Shown here piece by piece: positions 17,888 through 26,592 of a stretch of 64,000 nt of DNA. The stretch spans positions 62,001-126,000 of the forward strand of contig NZ_CAKMMF010000005.1 in assembly GCF_927798095.1 (NCBI RefSeq), in the 5' to 3' direction. The position numbers and the translations under genes are program-made. A model generated the notes under the pieces. It searched no databases and was not told the DNA's origin. It was given only the letters and a program-made list of their open reading frames with translations. Each line of letters starts with the position of its first letter. Position 1 is the first letter of the stretch. The DNA comes from Paenibacillus plantiphilus. Its GTDB lineage: Bacteria > Bacillota > Bacilli > Paenibacillales > Paenibacillaceae.

Positions 17888-18580
17888 CTATACGGCTTCT
17901 GTGACCTGGTCACCAATGAGTTCAGTCAGCGCTCCCCGCTGCCGAACGGTAACCACTCCCCGTCCAGTTTCTATCCACCCCTTCTTCTTCATTCGACCCA
18001 TAACACGGCTGACTACTTCACGAGCGGAACCTAATTCGACAGCTAACTGCTGATGCGTAATCCGAACGGTCGGCTGCTGCGCCGACGTCAGCTTCAACAG
18101 CGTCTCGGCGAGTCGGAAGTCCAGCGGCTGCGACATTTTATCGGAGAGGAGACTGCCCAGTTGAATTAACCCATCTAGAATATTGCCGAATACTGCATTT
18201 CGGATAGGTGCATATACTTGTATCCAATGCAAAAATGCTTTTTTCTCTACGAACATGACCGTTACCTCAGTCTCGGCTGTGATCGTTCCGGGATATTCGC
18301 GATCGCTCAAACCACTCAGCACCATCATGGCACATATATCGCCAGCGGAGAGACGGTTAGTCAGCGCTTCACGGCCACCTTCGGTTAGATTCAAGATTTG
18401 CACAGTTCCTGAAATAAGGAACAACGTATAATGAACAGCATCATCACTGCGAAATAAGGTCGATTTGGCAGGGAACGATCTAAGGTGAGGTTTTGCCGCA
18501 GCCCACTCCTCAGTGGGGATTGTTCTGAAACAGGGAAAGATATCGAACAGGCTATGCAATTCGGGAAGAACATGAGCCAT
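17888..18580 (-). CDS. Crp/Fnr family transcription regulator
   Basis: 230 residues, the normal family length. Residues 30-125 are a cyclic-nucleotide-binding-like beta roll (YTLFLISGTVQILNLTEGGR, LSAGDICAMMVLSGL). A dimer helix leads to the winged helix VRITHQQLAVELGSAREVVS, followed by RVMGRMKKKGWIE. There is no cysteine cluster of the Fnr type at either end, so it is not an oxygen-sensing Fnr. GGAGA supports the start at 18580. The peroxiredoxin-like gene follows, so its signal may be redox or nitrosative stress; that is inference. Confidence 0.85.
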   Translation of the reverse strand: MAHVLPELHSLFDIFPCFRTIPTEEWAAAKPHLRSFPAKSTLFRSDDAVHYTLFLISGTVQILNLTEGGREALTNRLSAGDICAMMVLSGLSDREYPGTITAETEVTVMFVEKKAFLHWIQVYAPIRNAVFGNILDGLIQLGSLLSDKMSQPLDFRLAETLLKLTSAQQPTVRITHQQLAVELGSAREVVSRVMGRMKKKGWIETGRGVVTVRQRGALTELIGDQVTEAV

Positions 18581-18710
18581 AGGAATTCTCCAATCTAATA
18601 TAGAATGTGTTTTCATTGTACATTCCGAGAACTCATTACTCAAAGGAATTCACATCTAAGGGAAATGATTGCTCTATATTGCAGGAGCTGACCATAATCC
18701 CCCTATGATA

Positions 18711-19401
18711 TTAATTGGATAATACGCGAGGGGAGGAGTGGTCGCCAAGTTCATCGGCAAACAGAGCGTCGAAATCTCCCTTATCTCCGTACAAATAGAG
18801 TACGTCTCCGGCTTCCAGCGCGGTTTCGTACTTTTCTCTGCGCACATTGGACCGTCCCTCGCTTGATGTATAGCAGGTTCAAATCAGCATCCAAGGATAG
18901 GACATCACTCATTTTCTGCCCGATATAGGGGGAATTCGGACTGATCGGCATTTCTGCAAAGTGGTCGGATTCCTCCAGTAATAGAACGTCTTTAATAGGC
19001 AGCTCATGTACGTCGAATTTGCGTTCCAACGAGCGGTTGAATTTGGAGGATAGGAAGGCTGTCATCATAGGAGTACGCACCAAGATAAGTAGGGCGATTA
19101 GAGAACATGCGGACACGGCCAAGTAAGAGGACTGAAATCCCGGGGCGAGAATAGTCGCAAAAGCAGACACGATGACCGCGAATGAGAAGAGTCCGAAGAG
19201 AATGAGAAACATACCGATCCGGCGGCGGATTGGATGGTCGCTAATGAGCTCCGACTCCATTGTCGTAAAGCCGGTACTCGTAAGAAGCGAAATCACCTGA
19301 AATCGCGAGATATCCTTGTCGAGTCCGGTAGCACGCATGAGGACAACGGAGATTTCGACAACGGCAAAGACGATGACCATATAGATAATGATGAACTCCA
19401 T
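18711..19401 (-). pseudogene. TrkA-C domain membrane protein, frameshifted near the C-terminus
   Basis: The N-terminal half has three to four membrane segments and SLLTSTGFTTMESELI, a stretch like the pore motif of Trk/Ktr K+ transporters. A TrkA-C-like domain follows (ELPIKDVLLLEESDHFAEMP, NSPYIGQKMSDVLSLDADLN). At about 18855-18862 the frame shifts: as written it ends early in KVRNRAGSRRRTLFVRR, whereas one base less gives EKYETALEAGDVLYLYGDKG and a stop at 18711. The restored protein has about 230 residues. GGGGGTGG supports the start at 19401. Role in cation transport or regulation is inferred. Confidence 0.75.
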
Positions 19402-19447
19402 GTATTGCCACCCCCTGAACTAGGCTGCTGCTACTCCTGTTTTACCC

Positions 19448-19856
19448 CAAATCTTAAATCTTCAACAGCCGGAGTACGGTTTCTTGTTGTTCGACGCCTA
19501 TGATCTGGCCTGGGAGCCATTCGATCAAGCCATGTTCGAGCATCACAAGACCTTGATTGGTCTCAGAAAGACATGCCGCGTTCTGGAATAGCGAGCTAGC
19601 GTTCATTCGCAATACGGAGCCGAAGGTAATAGCATACAGCAGAAGAAGTGGGAATGAGGAATACCTCATTCTGGTTAATCTATCCGATCAAGCAGCGACG
19701 CCCCAATTTACAAACGGGGATATGGCAGTAGCAGCATTTTCCAGCCGGACGACGAAGGAAGTCATCTATCGCACAGGGGCAGATAATGATGCTCCAGCAT
19801 ATCTGCATGGCCGGCTATTTATTCATCCCTATGAAACGTTGATTGTAAAAGTGTGA
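19448..19856 (+). pseudogene. GH13 alpha-glucosidase/amylase C-terminal remnant
   Basis: From 19448 one frame reads PEYGFLLFDAYDLAWEPFDQ and HHKTLIGLRK; near 19571 it shifts, and the second frame continues HAAFWNSELAFIRNTEPKVI, then EYLILVNLSDQ and FIHPYETLIVKV. This is the end of the catalytic barrel plus the beta-sandwich C domain of a GH13 alpha-amylase-family enzyme. No barrel is present upstream, where the TrkA-C gene lies in the opposite direction. The 3' end overlaps the convergent LysR gene by 38 bp. Confidence 0.65.
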
Positions 19857-20718
19857 GAAAGGACTTCGACGCGGCGGAGAGGGGAACTCCCCGTAGTGTC
19901 GCAATCCCTACATTGCGCTCCGGTATAGGAGGGCTCAATGGAATTTCGACGAGATGGCCGGCATTCAGCTCGTCCAATACATAATTGCGAATGACAAATG
20001 CAAGCCCGAAGCCCCGGATAGCGAACTGTGCAAGCAGGTCGATGCTGCCAAGCTCGAACTCTGGCGTTAACTTAATCCCATAGGCGGCAGCATAGCTATC
20101 AATGAAATTTCGTGTGCTTCCACCTGGCTCAAGTATTAACAACGGATATTCATGAATGGAATCCAACGATAACGGACTGTTTGCCAGCGCAGCGAATTTC
20201 TTGCCGCCTACGAGGCAGTCTTGAATGGGGGAGCTTGGCTGAAAGTCAATCTGCTTGTCCGATGCGGGCAAGCTGACGATGCCGAAGTCAATCTTCCCCT
20301 CTTTAAGCAGCGCAATTGTTTCGGGCGTCGTTCGGTTTGTTATGCGGATGCGGATATCGGGATATTGCTGATGGAAGCTCTCCAGGCAAGGCAGCAGATA
20401 ATGCTTGCACAATGTGTCACTCGCTCCGATATTGATCTCCCCGCGATTCAGGCTGTGCATCTCTGCGATGGCCCTCTCGCCAATCTCCACAAAGTTAAAG
20501 GCTTGCTGGATATAACGAAACAACACTTCGCCTTCCGCATTAAGCCGCACTCCCTTGGGCGTTCGGAAGAACAGCTGCCCGCCACAACTCCCCTCCAATT
20601 GCTTGATGGTATGGCTTACTGCAGGCTGTGTAATGTGCAGCCGTTCTGCTGCTCTTGACAAGCTGCCTGTCTTCGCTGTCCAGTAGAATACGCGATACCA
20701 TTCCAAATTGATTTCCAT
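19819..20718 (-). CDS. LysR family transcription regulator
   Basis: 299 residues. The N-terminal winged helix (GSLSRAAERLHITQPAVSHT and IKQLE) is textbook LysR, with a substrate-binding domain from about residue 90 (INIGASDTLCKHYLLPCLES, FGIVSLP). It is transcribed divergently from the PurA paralogue, 110 bp apart, and LysR proteins usually control the divergent gene with a co-inducer. The effector is likely a metabolite of that enzyme, but this is inferred from layout alone. Confidence 0.85.
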   Translation of the reverse strand: MEINLEWYRVFYWTAKTGSLSRAAERLHITQPAVSHTIKQLEGSCGGQLFFRTPKGVRLNAEGEVLFRYIQQAFNFVEIGERAIAEMHSLNRGEINIGASDTLCKHYLLPCLESFHQQYPDIRIRITNRTTPETIALLKEGKIDFGIVSLPASDKQIDFQPSSPIQDCLVGGKKFAALANSPLSLDSIHEYPLLILEPGGSTRNFIDSYAAAYGIKLTPEFELGSIDLLAQFAIRGFGLAFVIRNYVLDELNAGHLVEIPLSPPIPERNVGIATLRGVPLSAASKSFLTLLQSTFHRDE

Positions 20719-20828
20719 AGCTATTACCTCACCTTATATCAGGTATTATCAATATTAATTTTTCTAATGCTGATTCTTGGAATTATAATAATTGATGTCA
20801 ATAAAATCAAGTTCGGGAGGCGGAGTCT

Positions 20829-22109
20829 GTGACAGTAACCGCAATTGTAGGCGCTAATTGGGGAGACGAGGGCAAGGGGAAGATGACGGATGTGTTGGCT
20901 GCCCAATCCTCTTTTGTAGTACGGTATCAGGGAGGAAGCAACGCAGGACACACGATTATTAACGAATACGGCAAGTTCTCACTGCATATGCTGCCGTCGG
21001 GTGTTTTTTATCCCTTCGTTACGAACGTTATTGGACCGGGAACGGCGCTTGATGCCGAAATGCTGCTCGGGGAGCTGAAGGAGCTGGCGGCAAGAGGCGT
21101 GCCGGAGCCGAAGCTTGTTCTATCAGAACGGGCTCAGGTGGTGCTGCCGGTACATCGGCTGTTTGACGAGCTTGAAGAGGAGCGGCTGGGGGCAAAGGGC
21201 TTCGGCTCCACCAAGCGCGGCATAGCGCCATTCTATGGGGACAAGTATGCGAAGCTGGGCATTCAAATCGCAGATTTGTTCGACCAAGCCCGATTGCTTG
21301 ACCGAGTCGAACAATTGCTTGCAGCCAAAAACGTCTTGCTGGAGCACCTGTACGGACGACCGCGAATTCAGCCTGAGCAATTGATGATCAAGCTGATCGA
21401 GCAGGCGGAGAGTCTTGCTCCGTTTGTTTGCGATACGACTGAGCTGCTGCAAAAGGCTTATAGGGAGGGCGAGTCCATCCTGCTTGAAGGACAGCTGGGA
21501 GCGCTTCGCGATCCGGATCACGGGATTTATCCGTTCTCGACATCATCCTCTACGCTCGCGGGCTTCGCCCCTGTCGGCGCTGGACTTCCTGCGTACTCAG
21601 TAACCAATGTCATCGCAGTCGTTAAGGCGTATTCCAGCTGTGTTGGCGCGGGACCCTTCGTGTCTGAGCTGGAAGGAAGCGAAGCAGACGAGCTTCGACG
21701 TCGCGGCGGCGATGCAGGCGAATACGGAGCTACTACCGGCCGACCTAGACGAATGGGATGGTTCGATGCCGTTGCTACCCGCTATGGCTGCATGATTCAA
21801 GGGGCAACTGAGGCGGTGCTGACAAATCTCGATGTGCTGGGATACTTGGATGAGATTCCCGTCTGTACGGCTTATCAGTTGGCAGACGGCACAATAACCG
21901 ATCGTTTCCCGGTAACACCCAAGCTGCATACGGCCCAACCGCTATTGACGAGGCTGCCGGGCTGGAAATGCGATATCTCCCAGGTTAAACAATTCCACGC
22001 GCTGCCCCAATCTGCCAAGCAATACATTGATTATATAGAATCCAGCATTGGTGTTAAGATCAAGACGGTGTCCGTTGGTCCAAGGCGCGAACAGGTAATT
22101 GAACGGTAG
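20829..22109 (+). CDS. purA: Adenylosuccinate synthetase paralogue
   Basis: 426 residues, full length for PurA, which joins IMP and aspartate using GTP. The catalytic Asp loop (NWGDEGKGKMTD, 9-20) and catalytic His (GGSNAGHTI) are present, as are GFGSTKRGIAPFYGDKYAKL and TTGRPRRMGWFD. The canonical EGAQG loop reads LLEGQLGALRDPDHGIYPFS, and several usual residues differ, so it may be a second, specialised enzyme. GTG start behind GGGAGG. Divergent from a LysR gene, unlike housekeeping purA, and with no purine genes near it. It could serve purine salvage, a nucleoside antibiotic or a modified-base pathway; none of these is shown. Confidence 0.85.
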   Translation: MTVTAIVGANWGDEGKGKMTDVLAAQSSFVVRYQGGSNAGHTIINEYGKFSLHMLPSGVFYPFVTNVIGPGTALDAEMLLGELKELAARGVPEPKLVLSERAQVVLPVHRLFDELEEERLGAKGFGSTKRGIAPFYGDKYAKLGIQIADLFDQARLLDRVEQLLAAKNVLLEHLYGRPRIQPEQLMIKLIEQAESLAPFVCDTTELLQKAYREGESILLEGQLGALRDPDHGIYPFSTSSSTLAGFAPVGAGLPAYSVTNVIAVVKAYSSCVGAGPFVSELEGSEADELRRRGGDAGEYGATTGRPRRMGWFDAVATRYGCMIQGATEAVLTNLDVLGYLDEIPVCTAYQLADGTITDRFPVTPKLHTAQPLLTRLPGWKCDISQVKQFHALPQSAKQYIDYIESSIGVKIKTVSVGPRREQVIER

Positions 22110-22125
22110 TGAACGGGGAGAACTG

Positions 22126-22310
22126 TAGTCGGCAGAGAGAGCGGTAATTGGTAGGGGGAACTGTAGTCGGCAGAGAGAGCGGTAATCGGTAGGGGAACGG
22201 TAGTCGGCAGAGAGAGCGGTAATCGGTAGGGGGAACGGTAGTCGGCAAGGAGTGCGCGGTAGTCGGTAGGGGGAACGGTAGTATTCGGCAAGGAGAACGG
22301 ATAACGGGGG
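22126..22310. repeat. Tandem array, 38-bp unit, about 4.5 copies
   Basis: Units begin near 22126, 22164, 22201 and 22239 with TAGTCGGCAGAGAGAGCGGT followed by AATCGGTAGGGGGAACGG; a degraded fifth copy follows. It starts 16 bp after the PurA-paralogue stop. Long minus-strand frames across it are products of the repeat and not genes. Confidence 0.85.
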
Positions 22311-22322
22311 TGGAGCTCTAAG

Positions 22323-22481
22323 ATGAGTGAGCATAGACGGTTCAAAATGGCGGATATCGCTGAGAGGCTTGCGTCCAAGCCGATTCATGGCGAGAATAAA
22401 CAAGAGCTTGAAGAGATTATTGGATACTTTGATCGAGCAGATAAAGAGGCGTTTTTTGCGTTACATTCGGATACGAGATGA
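22323..22481 (+). CDS. Small ORF, 52 aa
   Basis: The 52 codons start MSEHRRFKMADIAERLASKP and end ALHSDTR. GGTGGAG lies eight bases before the ATG. The composition (amphipathic, charged helix, EIIGYFDRADKEAFF) is protein-like. No family is recognised. It is placed after the tandem array and before the dispersed repeat. Confidence 0.5.
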   Translation: MSEHRRFKMADIAERLASKPIHGENKQELEEIIGYFDRADKEAFFALHSDTR

Positions 22482-22642
22482 TTACCAATTTAATAAAGGT
22501 TGATCGAGCGTGTAATGCGTCGGGATCAATTTATGTTATGTAACAGATTGAGCACGTTTCCGGTTTTCAGACGGATTCGTGCTTTTTATACGAAAATAGA
22601 TAACAGTCCCATTGCAGCAAAGGCAATGTCTACTGCTACTAT

Positions 22643-22837
22643 CCGCTGTAAGCAGGAAATTCCGTGTTAACGCAAGAAATGGCAGCGCGAAGGGTGCTGT
22701 AAGCAGGAAAAATCGTGTTATAGCGGTGGACAAAGCCATTCCGCTTACTTTCTCTGTCACTTAAAACGGAAAAACCTGCTTACAGCGTACCAAACGAACA
22801 TCTCGCTAGCTTTAAGCCGGAAAAAACGTCTTAATGC
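22643..22837. repeat. Dispersed ~195-bp intergenic element, copy A
   Basis: Shares about 80% identity along its length with 51919-52114. It has two direct GCTGTAAGCAGGAAA motifs and, at the far side, the inverse CCTGCTTACAGC, so the central part can fold into a long hairpin. It ends with TTAAGCCGGAAAAAACGTCT. No transposase or terminal duplication is seen. No gene is supported between 22482 and 23054. Confidence 0.8.
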
Positions 22838-23054
22838 TGGCGCCGCGTGCAGCTCCCATCGCAGACTTTAGCGCTGCGTGACGGAGGGGTGGTAAGTGAT
22901 GAAGCTGCACCCCTTTTCATTATGAAAGGGGACATCAAAGAAGTCCTGGGATTTTTGCACATACATATTGATGCGCACTATGATATTCTATATCATACAA
23001 TATATAACATTATATGTTTGATCGTTGCAATCTACTTCAAAGGGGCTGAAAAGG

Positions 23055-23816
23055 GTGACGAATAAGGGATCATATGAAGGCATTGTTGCTGATACCTATG
23101 ATATCTGGTTTTCGGGGGATGTCTTCGATGATACAGCATTTTACGAGAAATTAATTGCAGAAGCATCTGGTCGCGCATTGGAAATCGGATGCGGCACAGG
23201 AAGGCTTCTAGTACCGTATTTGCAGAAGGGGCTTGAAGTGGAGGGCGTGGACCCTTCATCGGAAATGTTGAGCGTATGCAGAGAAAAAGGAGAGCAGACG
23301 GGTGTATCTCCCGTACTGTACGAGCAATATATGCAGGAGCTCCAACTGCCGGGCAAGTACAAGACCATTTATATTCCGCTGGCATCATTCATGCTTGTCA
23401 TTGATAGAGGAGAAGCTATACAAGCGCTCCAACAGATGTATCTCCACTTAGATGAAGGCGGACAAGTTATTATCCCTCTCTTCATACCCTGAGAGCAATT
23501 ATCCAATCCGAAGAAAGAGTGGACGGTTCGTCGTGTAGGGGATCGCAGTGATGGCGCCAAGATTGTATTGAATCAAGCATCAGAGATCGCTTTCAATGAA
23601 CAAGTACAGACGAATTGGAATCGCTATGAGATATACAGCAATGACGTATTGATAGAGTCCAGATTTACGACATCCCAGTTGCGCTGGTATTACAAGCATG
23701 AGTTTAGAATGATGCTCGAATCCGTTGGATTCACCGATGTGTCTATATATGGTGGCTATAATTGCAGTCCTGTGTCGGACGATCAATCATTTATGATCTT
23801 CAGAGCGTTCAAGTAA
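23055..23816 (+). pseudogene. SAM-dependent methyltransferase with in-frame TGA
   Basis: Residues 1-145 are a class I methyltransferase: DTYDIWFSG, the SAM motif RALEIGCGTGRLLVPYL and the acidic loop GLEVEGVDPSSEMLSV. At 23490-23492 there is a TGA in the same frame; reading on gives EQLSNPKKEWTVRRVGDRSD and runs to GGYNCSPVSDDQSFMIFRAF at 23816. The TGA lies in IPLFIP-*-EQLSN, where relatives would carry Trp, so a TGG to TGA change is the simplest cause. GTG start behind AAAGGGGC. Full length would be 253 residues. The methyl acceptor is unknown. Confidence 0.8.
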
Positions 23817-23886
23817 GTACCAATTGCGGCTTGTTTGCCAGGGATACCGAAATGGCTGCTACATTTATGCATAGCGGGGTTATTCG

Positions 23887-24414
23887 ATGATTGACTTTCT
23901 GTATCATTACTACGATGAATCAACAGGACCGTTTCTCAATTTGTCCGATCTGGAGCTGGAGGAAGCGGAACGTGTTCTTCAGGATATCCGGATTCAGAAG
24001 AAGGGATTCGCGAGTCAAAGGTCTGCGGACTATCTCACGATTCGACGGGGTCTTGAATGGAGGGCAAGAGAGCTGTTCATATTGAAGGGCGGCAGGCCTG
24101 TTCGAAGATATCCCCATTATATGACGGTTGGAGAATGTGCATGGCTTCTGGAGTGGTTCGAGAATGGCCGAGAGCTTCGTATACCTGCTGCAGCCTTCGA
24201 CCCTTATTCCATAAGCTTTACCTATGGCGATCTGTTTCCAACGATGAGATATGAGGACGGGAAGGTCTACCGGGGACAGGTATACACGCTGGATGAAATT
24301 GGCAGGGTAATAAATAGATTCGGATTGCCGCAACAATGGAACCCCCAAGGGGACCATGGACCAGAGAGATATGTAGAGGTTCAGATTTGGGCGGATGATG
24401 TGCACCAGCTATGA
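23887..24414 (+). CDS. Conserved-looking hypothetical protein, 175 aa
   Basis: Starts MIDFLYHYYDESTGPFLNLS, with an early helix of acidic residues (ELEEAERVLQDIR), a basic stretch (DYLTIRRGLEWRARELFI) and a C-terminal beta-rich end (YVEVQIWADDVHQL). No signal peptide or membrane segment. I do not recognise a family. AGCGGGG lies upstream of the ATG. It is 12 bp before the Imm11-LRR gene on the same strand and probably cotranscribed. Confidence 0.65.
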   Translation: MIDFLYHYYDESTGPFLNLSDLELEEAERVLQDIRIQKKGFASQRSADYLTIRRGLEWRARELFILKGGRPVRRYPHYMTVGECAWLLEWFENGRELRIPAAAFDPYSISFTYGDLFPTMRYEDGKVYRGQVYTLDEIGRVINRFGLPQQWNPQGDHGPERYVEVQIWADDVHQL

Positions 24415-24426
24415 GAGTACGCAGCA

Positions 24427-26031
24427 ATGGAACGGGAGTTGAATGAAATTAAAATTTGGCTGATGGTCACAACAGATAAATGTACACGAATCACAAATGA
24501 AAATGACGATGATTACTACAATTTCATATCTCCTTATTTCAAGGGGACCCGTACAGAGTGGAAGCCCATAAAATTCACTACGGGAAGGAAGGGCAATAAA
24601 AGCGACTGTGCGGAGTTTGAGCTGGGCTATCCTGTTTTTATGAGAAAAGCGAAGGAAATTCTTGCCCCCTATATGGAACAAGACGTGGAGTTCCTTCCCA
24701 TCATGCATGATGAGCACGAGTTGTTTATGGTGAAAGTCAATCGCGTGCAGGACTTTGTCGATATGAGCAATCCAGTGCAAAGAAGGATCAACTACGGCTT
24801 CTTCTCAGACTATGTGCACATCCATCCGGAGAAGATTGATGAAGATGTCCACATCTTTCGCAAACCGCAGCCTTCAACCTCGTTTATCTATGTATCCGAT
24901 GTTTTGAAGCAAGCGGTGGAAGCAAACAAGTTAAAGGGATTTCATTTTGTTGAAATATGGGATACCGAGAATACGGAGGATACCAAGAAGGAGCGGCTTA
25001 AACGCTATGACATCTATTATGAGGGTCTCTCATCGAGAGAAAGAGTATCTTTCCACGATGCTTGGAGGATGGTCAGCCATGAGGGGAAGATAGTCCGAAA
25101 CAATAACAAAATGATTAGAAACAGTGAAGGCGTGATTCTAATCGGAGAGATTTTTACAGATGAGACGGTGCGCTGGATTGATCCGACTTATATTGCCCCT
25201 CTTTATTTTGACTTGCAATGGATTGTTTATGAGGGTAACGAGAGCGACAGAAGCATGCAAGAATATTTTGCCGAATTGTCATTTGAAGTGAATGGTCCAG
25301 GGGGCAATCCAGTTGCAATTCCAGATAAAGTTCTGGAGGCGATCATTCGAAGAGAGCTGCAACTATATAAGGATGAGCTGACAGATACGAATCTGCTGAA
25401 GCTTATTCAATTATCACCTGGACATGGGGATGCGTCTCCGGCTTCTTTGAGAGGTCTTGAGTTTGCGAAGAATCTAATGTCGCTCTCGGTTGGTAATCAC
25501 CCGAATTTCGATCTGAAGGAGTTAACGCACATCCCAGAAAGTGTTGAAGCACTGGCGATGAGAAATTGCGGGCTGTCGGGTATTGCGATTATGAAAGATT
25601 TGACGCTTCCTAGAATCAGCAGCTTGTATCTGGAGGACAACAGCATTGATGATTTGTCTCCACTCATTAAGTTCTCAGCGACACTCTCTCATATAAATGT
25701 GGGATCCAACCAAATAAAGAGTATTCTCCCTCTTAATGAACTTCGTCGATTAGATTATATAAACATAAGAAATAATCCTGTAACCAACATTAGTGAACTC
25801 GAACTGCCCAAGCTTCGATACCTTTATATCGACGGTATACAGACAGAGGATTGGAGCTTCCTGTCGATGAATTTCCCCGCCTTGGAATATGTATCGATAT
25901 CTGATGAAGGCATGACAGAGGGAGCGGCCAAGAGCTTGAAGGAAGTCATTAAGAAGAAGCTGTTCACAGTCTATTGGAGTAAGTCGGAAAATGGGGATGG
26001 TAAGCTGTACAACAGGAAATTTATAAAGTGA
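24427..26031 (+). CDS. Imm11 (DUF1629)-like domain fused to leucine-rich repeats
   Basis: 534 residues, no signal peptide. The first 190 or so resemble the Imm11/DUF1629 immunity fold: EWKPIKFTTGRKG, then DCAEFELGYPVFMRKAKEI, the block HDEHELFMVKVNRVQDFVD and TSFIYVSDVLKQAVEANKLK leading to GFHFVEIWD. A middle region (near 195-295) has no match I know. From about 325 to 525 come leucine-rich repeats (SLSVGNHPNFDL, ALAMRNCGLSGIAIM, SLYLEDNSIDDLSPL, HINVGSNQIKSI, YINIRNNPVTNISEL). Imm11 proteins usually shield cells from polymorphic toxins, yet no toxin or secretion gene lies nearby. The start has only a weak ribosome site. Confidence 0.75.
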   Translation: MERELNEIKIWLMVTTDKCTRITNENDDDYYNFISPYFKGTRTEWKPIKFTTGRKGNKSDCAEFELGYPVFMRKAKEILAPYMEQDVEFLPIMHDEHELFMVKVNRVQDFVDMSNPVQRRINYGFFSDYVHIHPEKIDEDVHIFRKPQPSTSFIYVSDVLKQAVEANKLKGFHFVEIWDTENTEDTKKERLKRYDIYYEGLSSRERVSFHDAWRMVSHEGKIVRNNNKMIRNSEGVILIGEIFTDETVRWIDPTYIAPLYFDLQWIVYEGNESDRSMQEYFAELSFEVNGPGGNPVAIPDKVLEAIIRRELQLYKDELTDTNLLKLIQLSPGHGDASPASLRGLEFAKNLMSLSVGNHPNFDLKELTHIPESVEALAMRNCGLSGIAIMKDLTLPRISSLYLEDNSIDDLSPLIKFSATLSHINVGSNQIKSILPLNELRRLDYINIRNNPVTNISELELPKLRYLYIDGIQTEDWSFLSMNFPALEYVSISDEGMTEGAAKSLKEVIKKKLFTVYWSKSENGDGKLYNRKFIK

Positions 26032-26087
26032 AGTAGCTGTTGAAGTAGCTTTTAACGATAGCGGAGTTCATCGAGGGAGGAGTGAAT

Positions 26088-26543
26088 ATGACAATGAATT
26101 CAGAGTATAGGATTCGCAAAGCTGAAATCAACGATATACATTCACTTTCGGAATTATACCATGCGTTTGTTGGGCAGCATTCCAATACTGCCAATATGGT
26201 AGAACAGCTTGAAATCATATCAGGAAATCCTTGCTACTATTTAGCAGTAGCTTGTGACGGCAATCAAGTAATGGGTACCGCAATGGGAATAGTCTGTTTT
26301 AGTTTGGTTGGAAATTGCAATCCATACATGATGATTGAGAATGTAGTTGTAGCGTCGGAATATCGGGGCAAGGGCATCGGAAGGCTGCTAATGCATTCTC
26401 TTGAAGAGTTCGCGCGGGATAATCATTGCAACTACTTGATACTGGTATCAGGCATTCATCGTTCAGAAGCGCATGAGTTCTATGAGACAATAGGATACGA
26501 GAGACACGCCGGATTCGAAAAGAGGCTGAGCCCTCAAATATAA
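26088..26543 (+). CDS. GNAT family N-acetyltransferase
   Basis: 151 residues: YRIRKAEINDIHSLSELYHA at the start, motif A ENVVVASEYRGKGIGRLLMH and the closing SEAHEFYETIGYERH. A standard stand-alone GNAT. GGGAGG is seven bases before the ATG. It is followed by the HIT gene 49 bp later, possibly in the same transcript. Substrate unknown. Confidence 0.85.
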   Translation: MTMNSEYRIRKAEINDIHSLSELYHAFVGQHSNTANMVEQLEIISGNPCYYLAVACDGNQVMGTAMGIVCFSLVGNCNPYMMIENVVVASEYRGKGIGRLLMHSLEEFARDNHCNYLILVSGIHRSEAHEFYETIGYERHAGFEKRLSPQI

Positions 26544-26592
26544 AAAAGGTCCAATGGTACGCGGAGCTATCTGAACTTGAGGGGGGCAGGAG

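Noticed and set aside
17888-18580. The Crp-family protein as the Fnr that would read the box at 38556
   Set aside because: It lacks the iron-sulfur Cys cluster of Fnr; the true Fnr is probably elsewhere.
21942-22403. Long minus-strand frames over the 38-bp tandem array
   Set aside because: Each is a repeat-driven frame rich in Pro/Leu/Tyr; no start context.
22847-23065. 72-codon frame upstream of the methyltransferase
   Set aside because: No ribosome site and it overlaps the better supported methyltransferase start in another frame.
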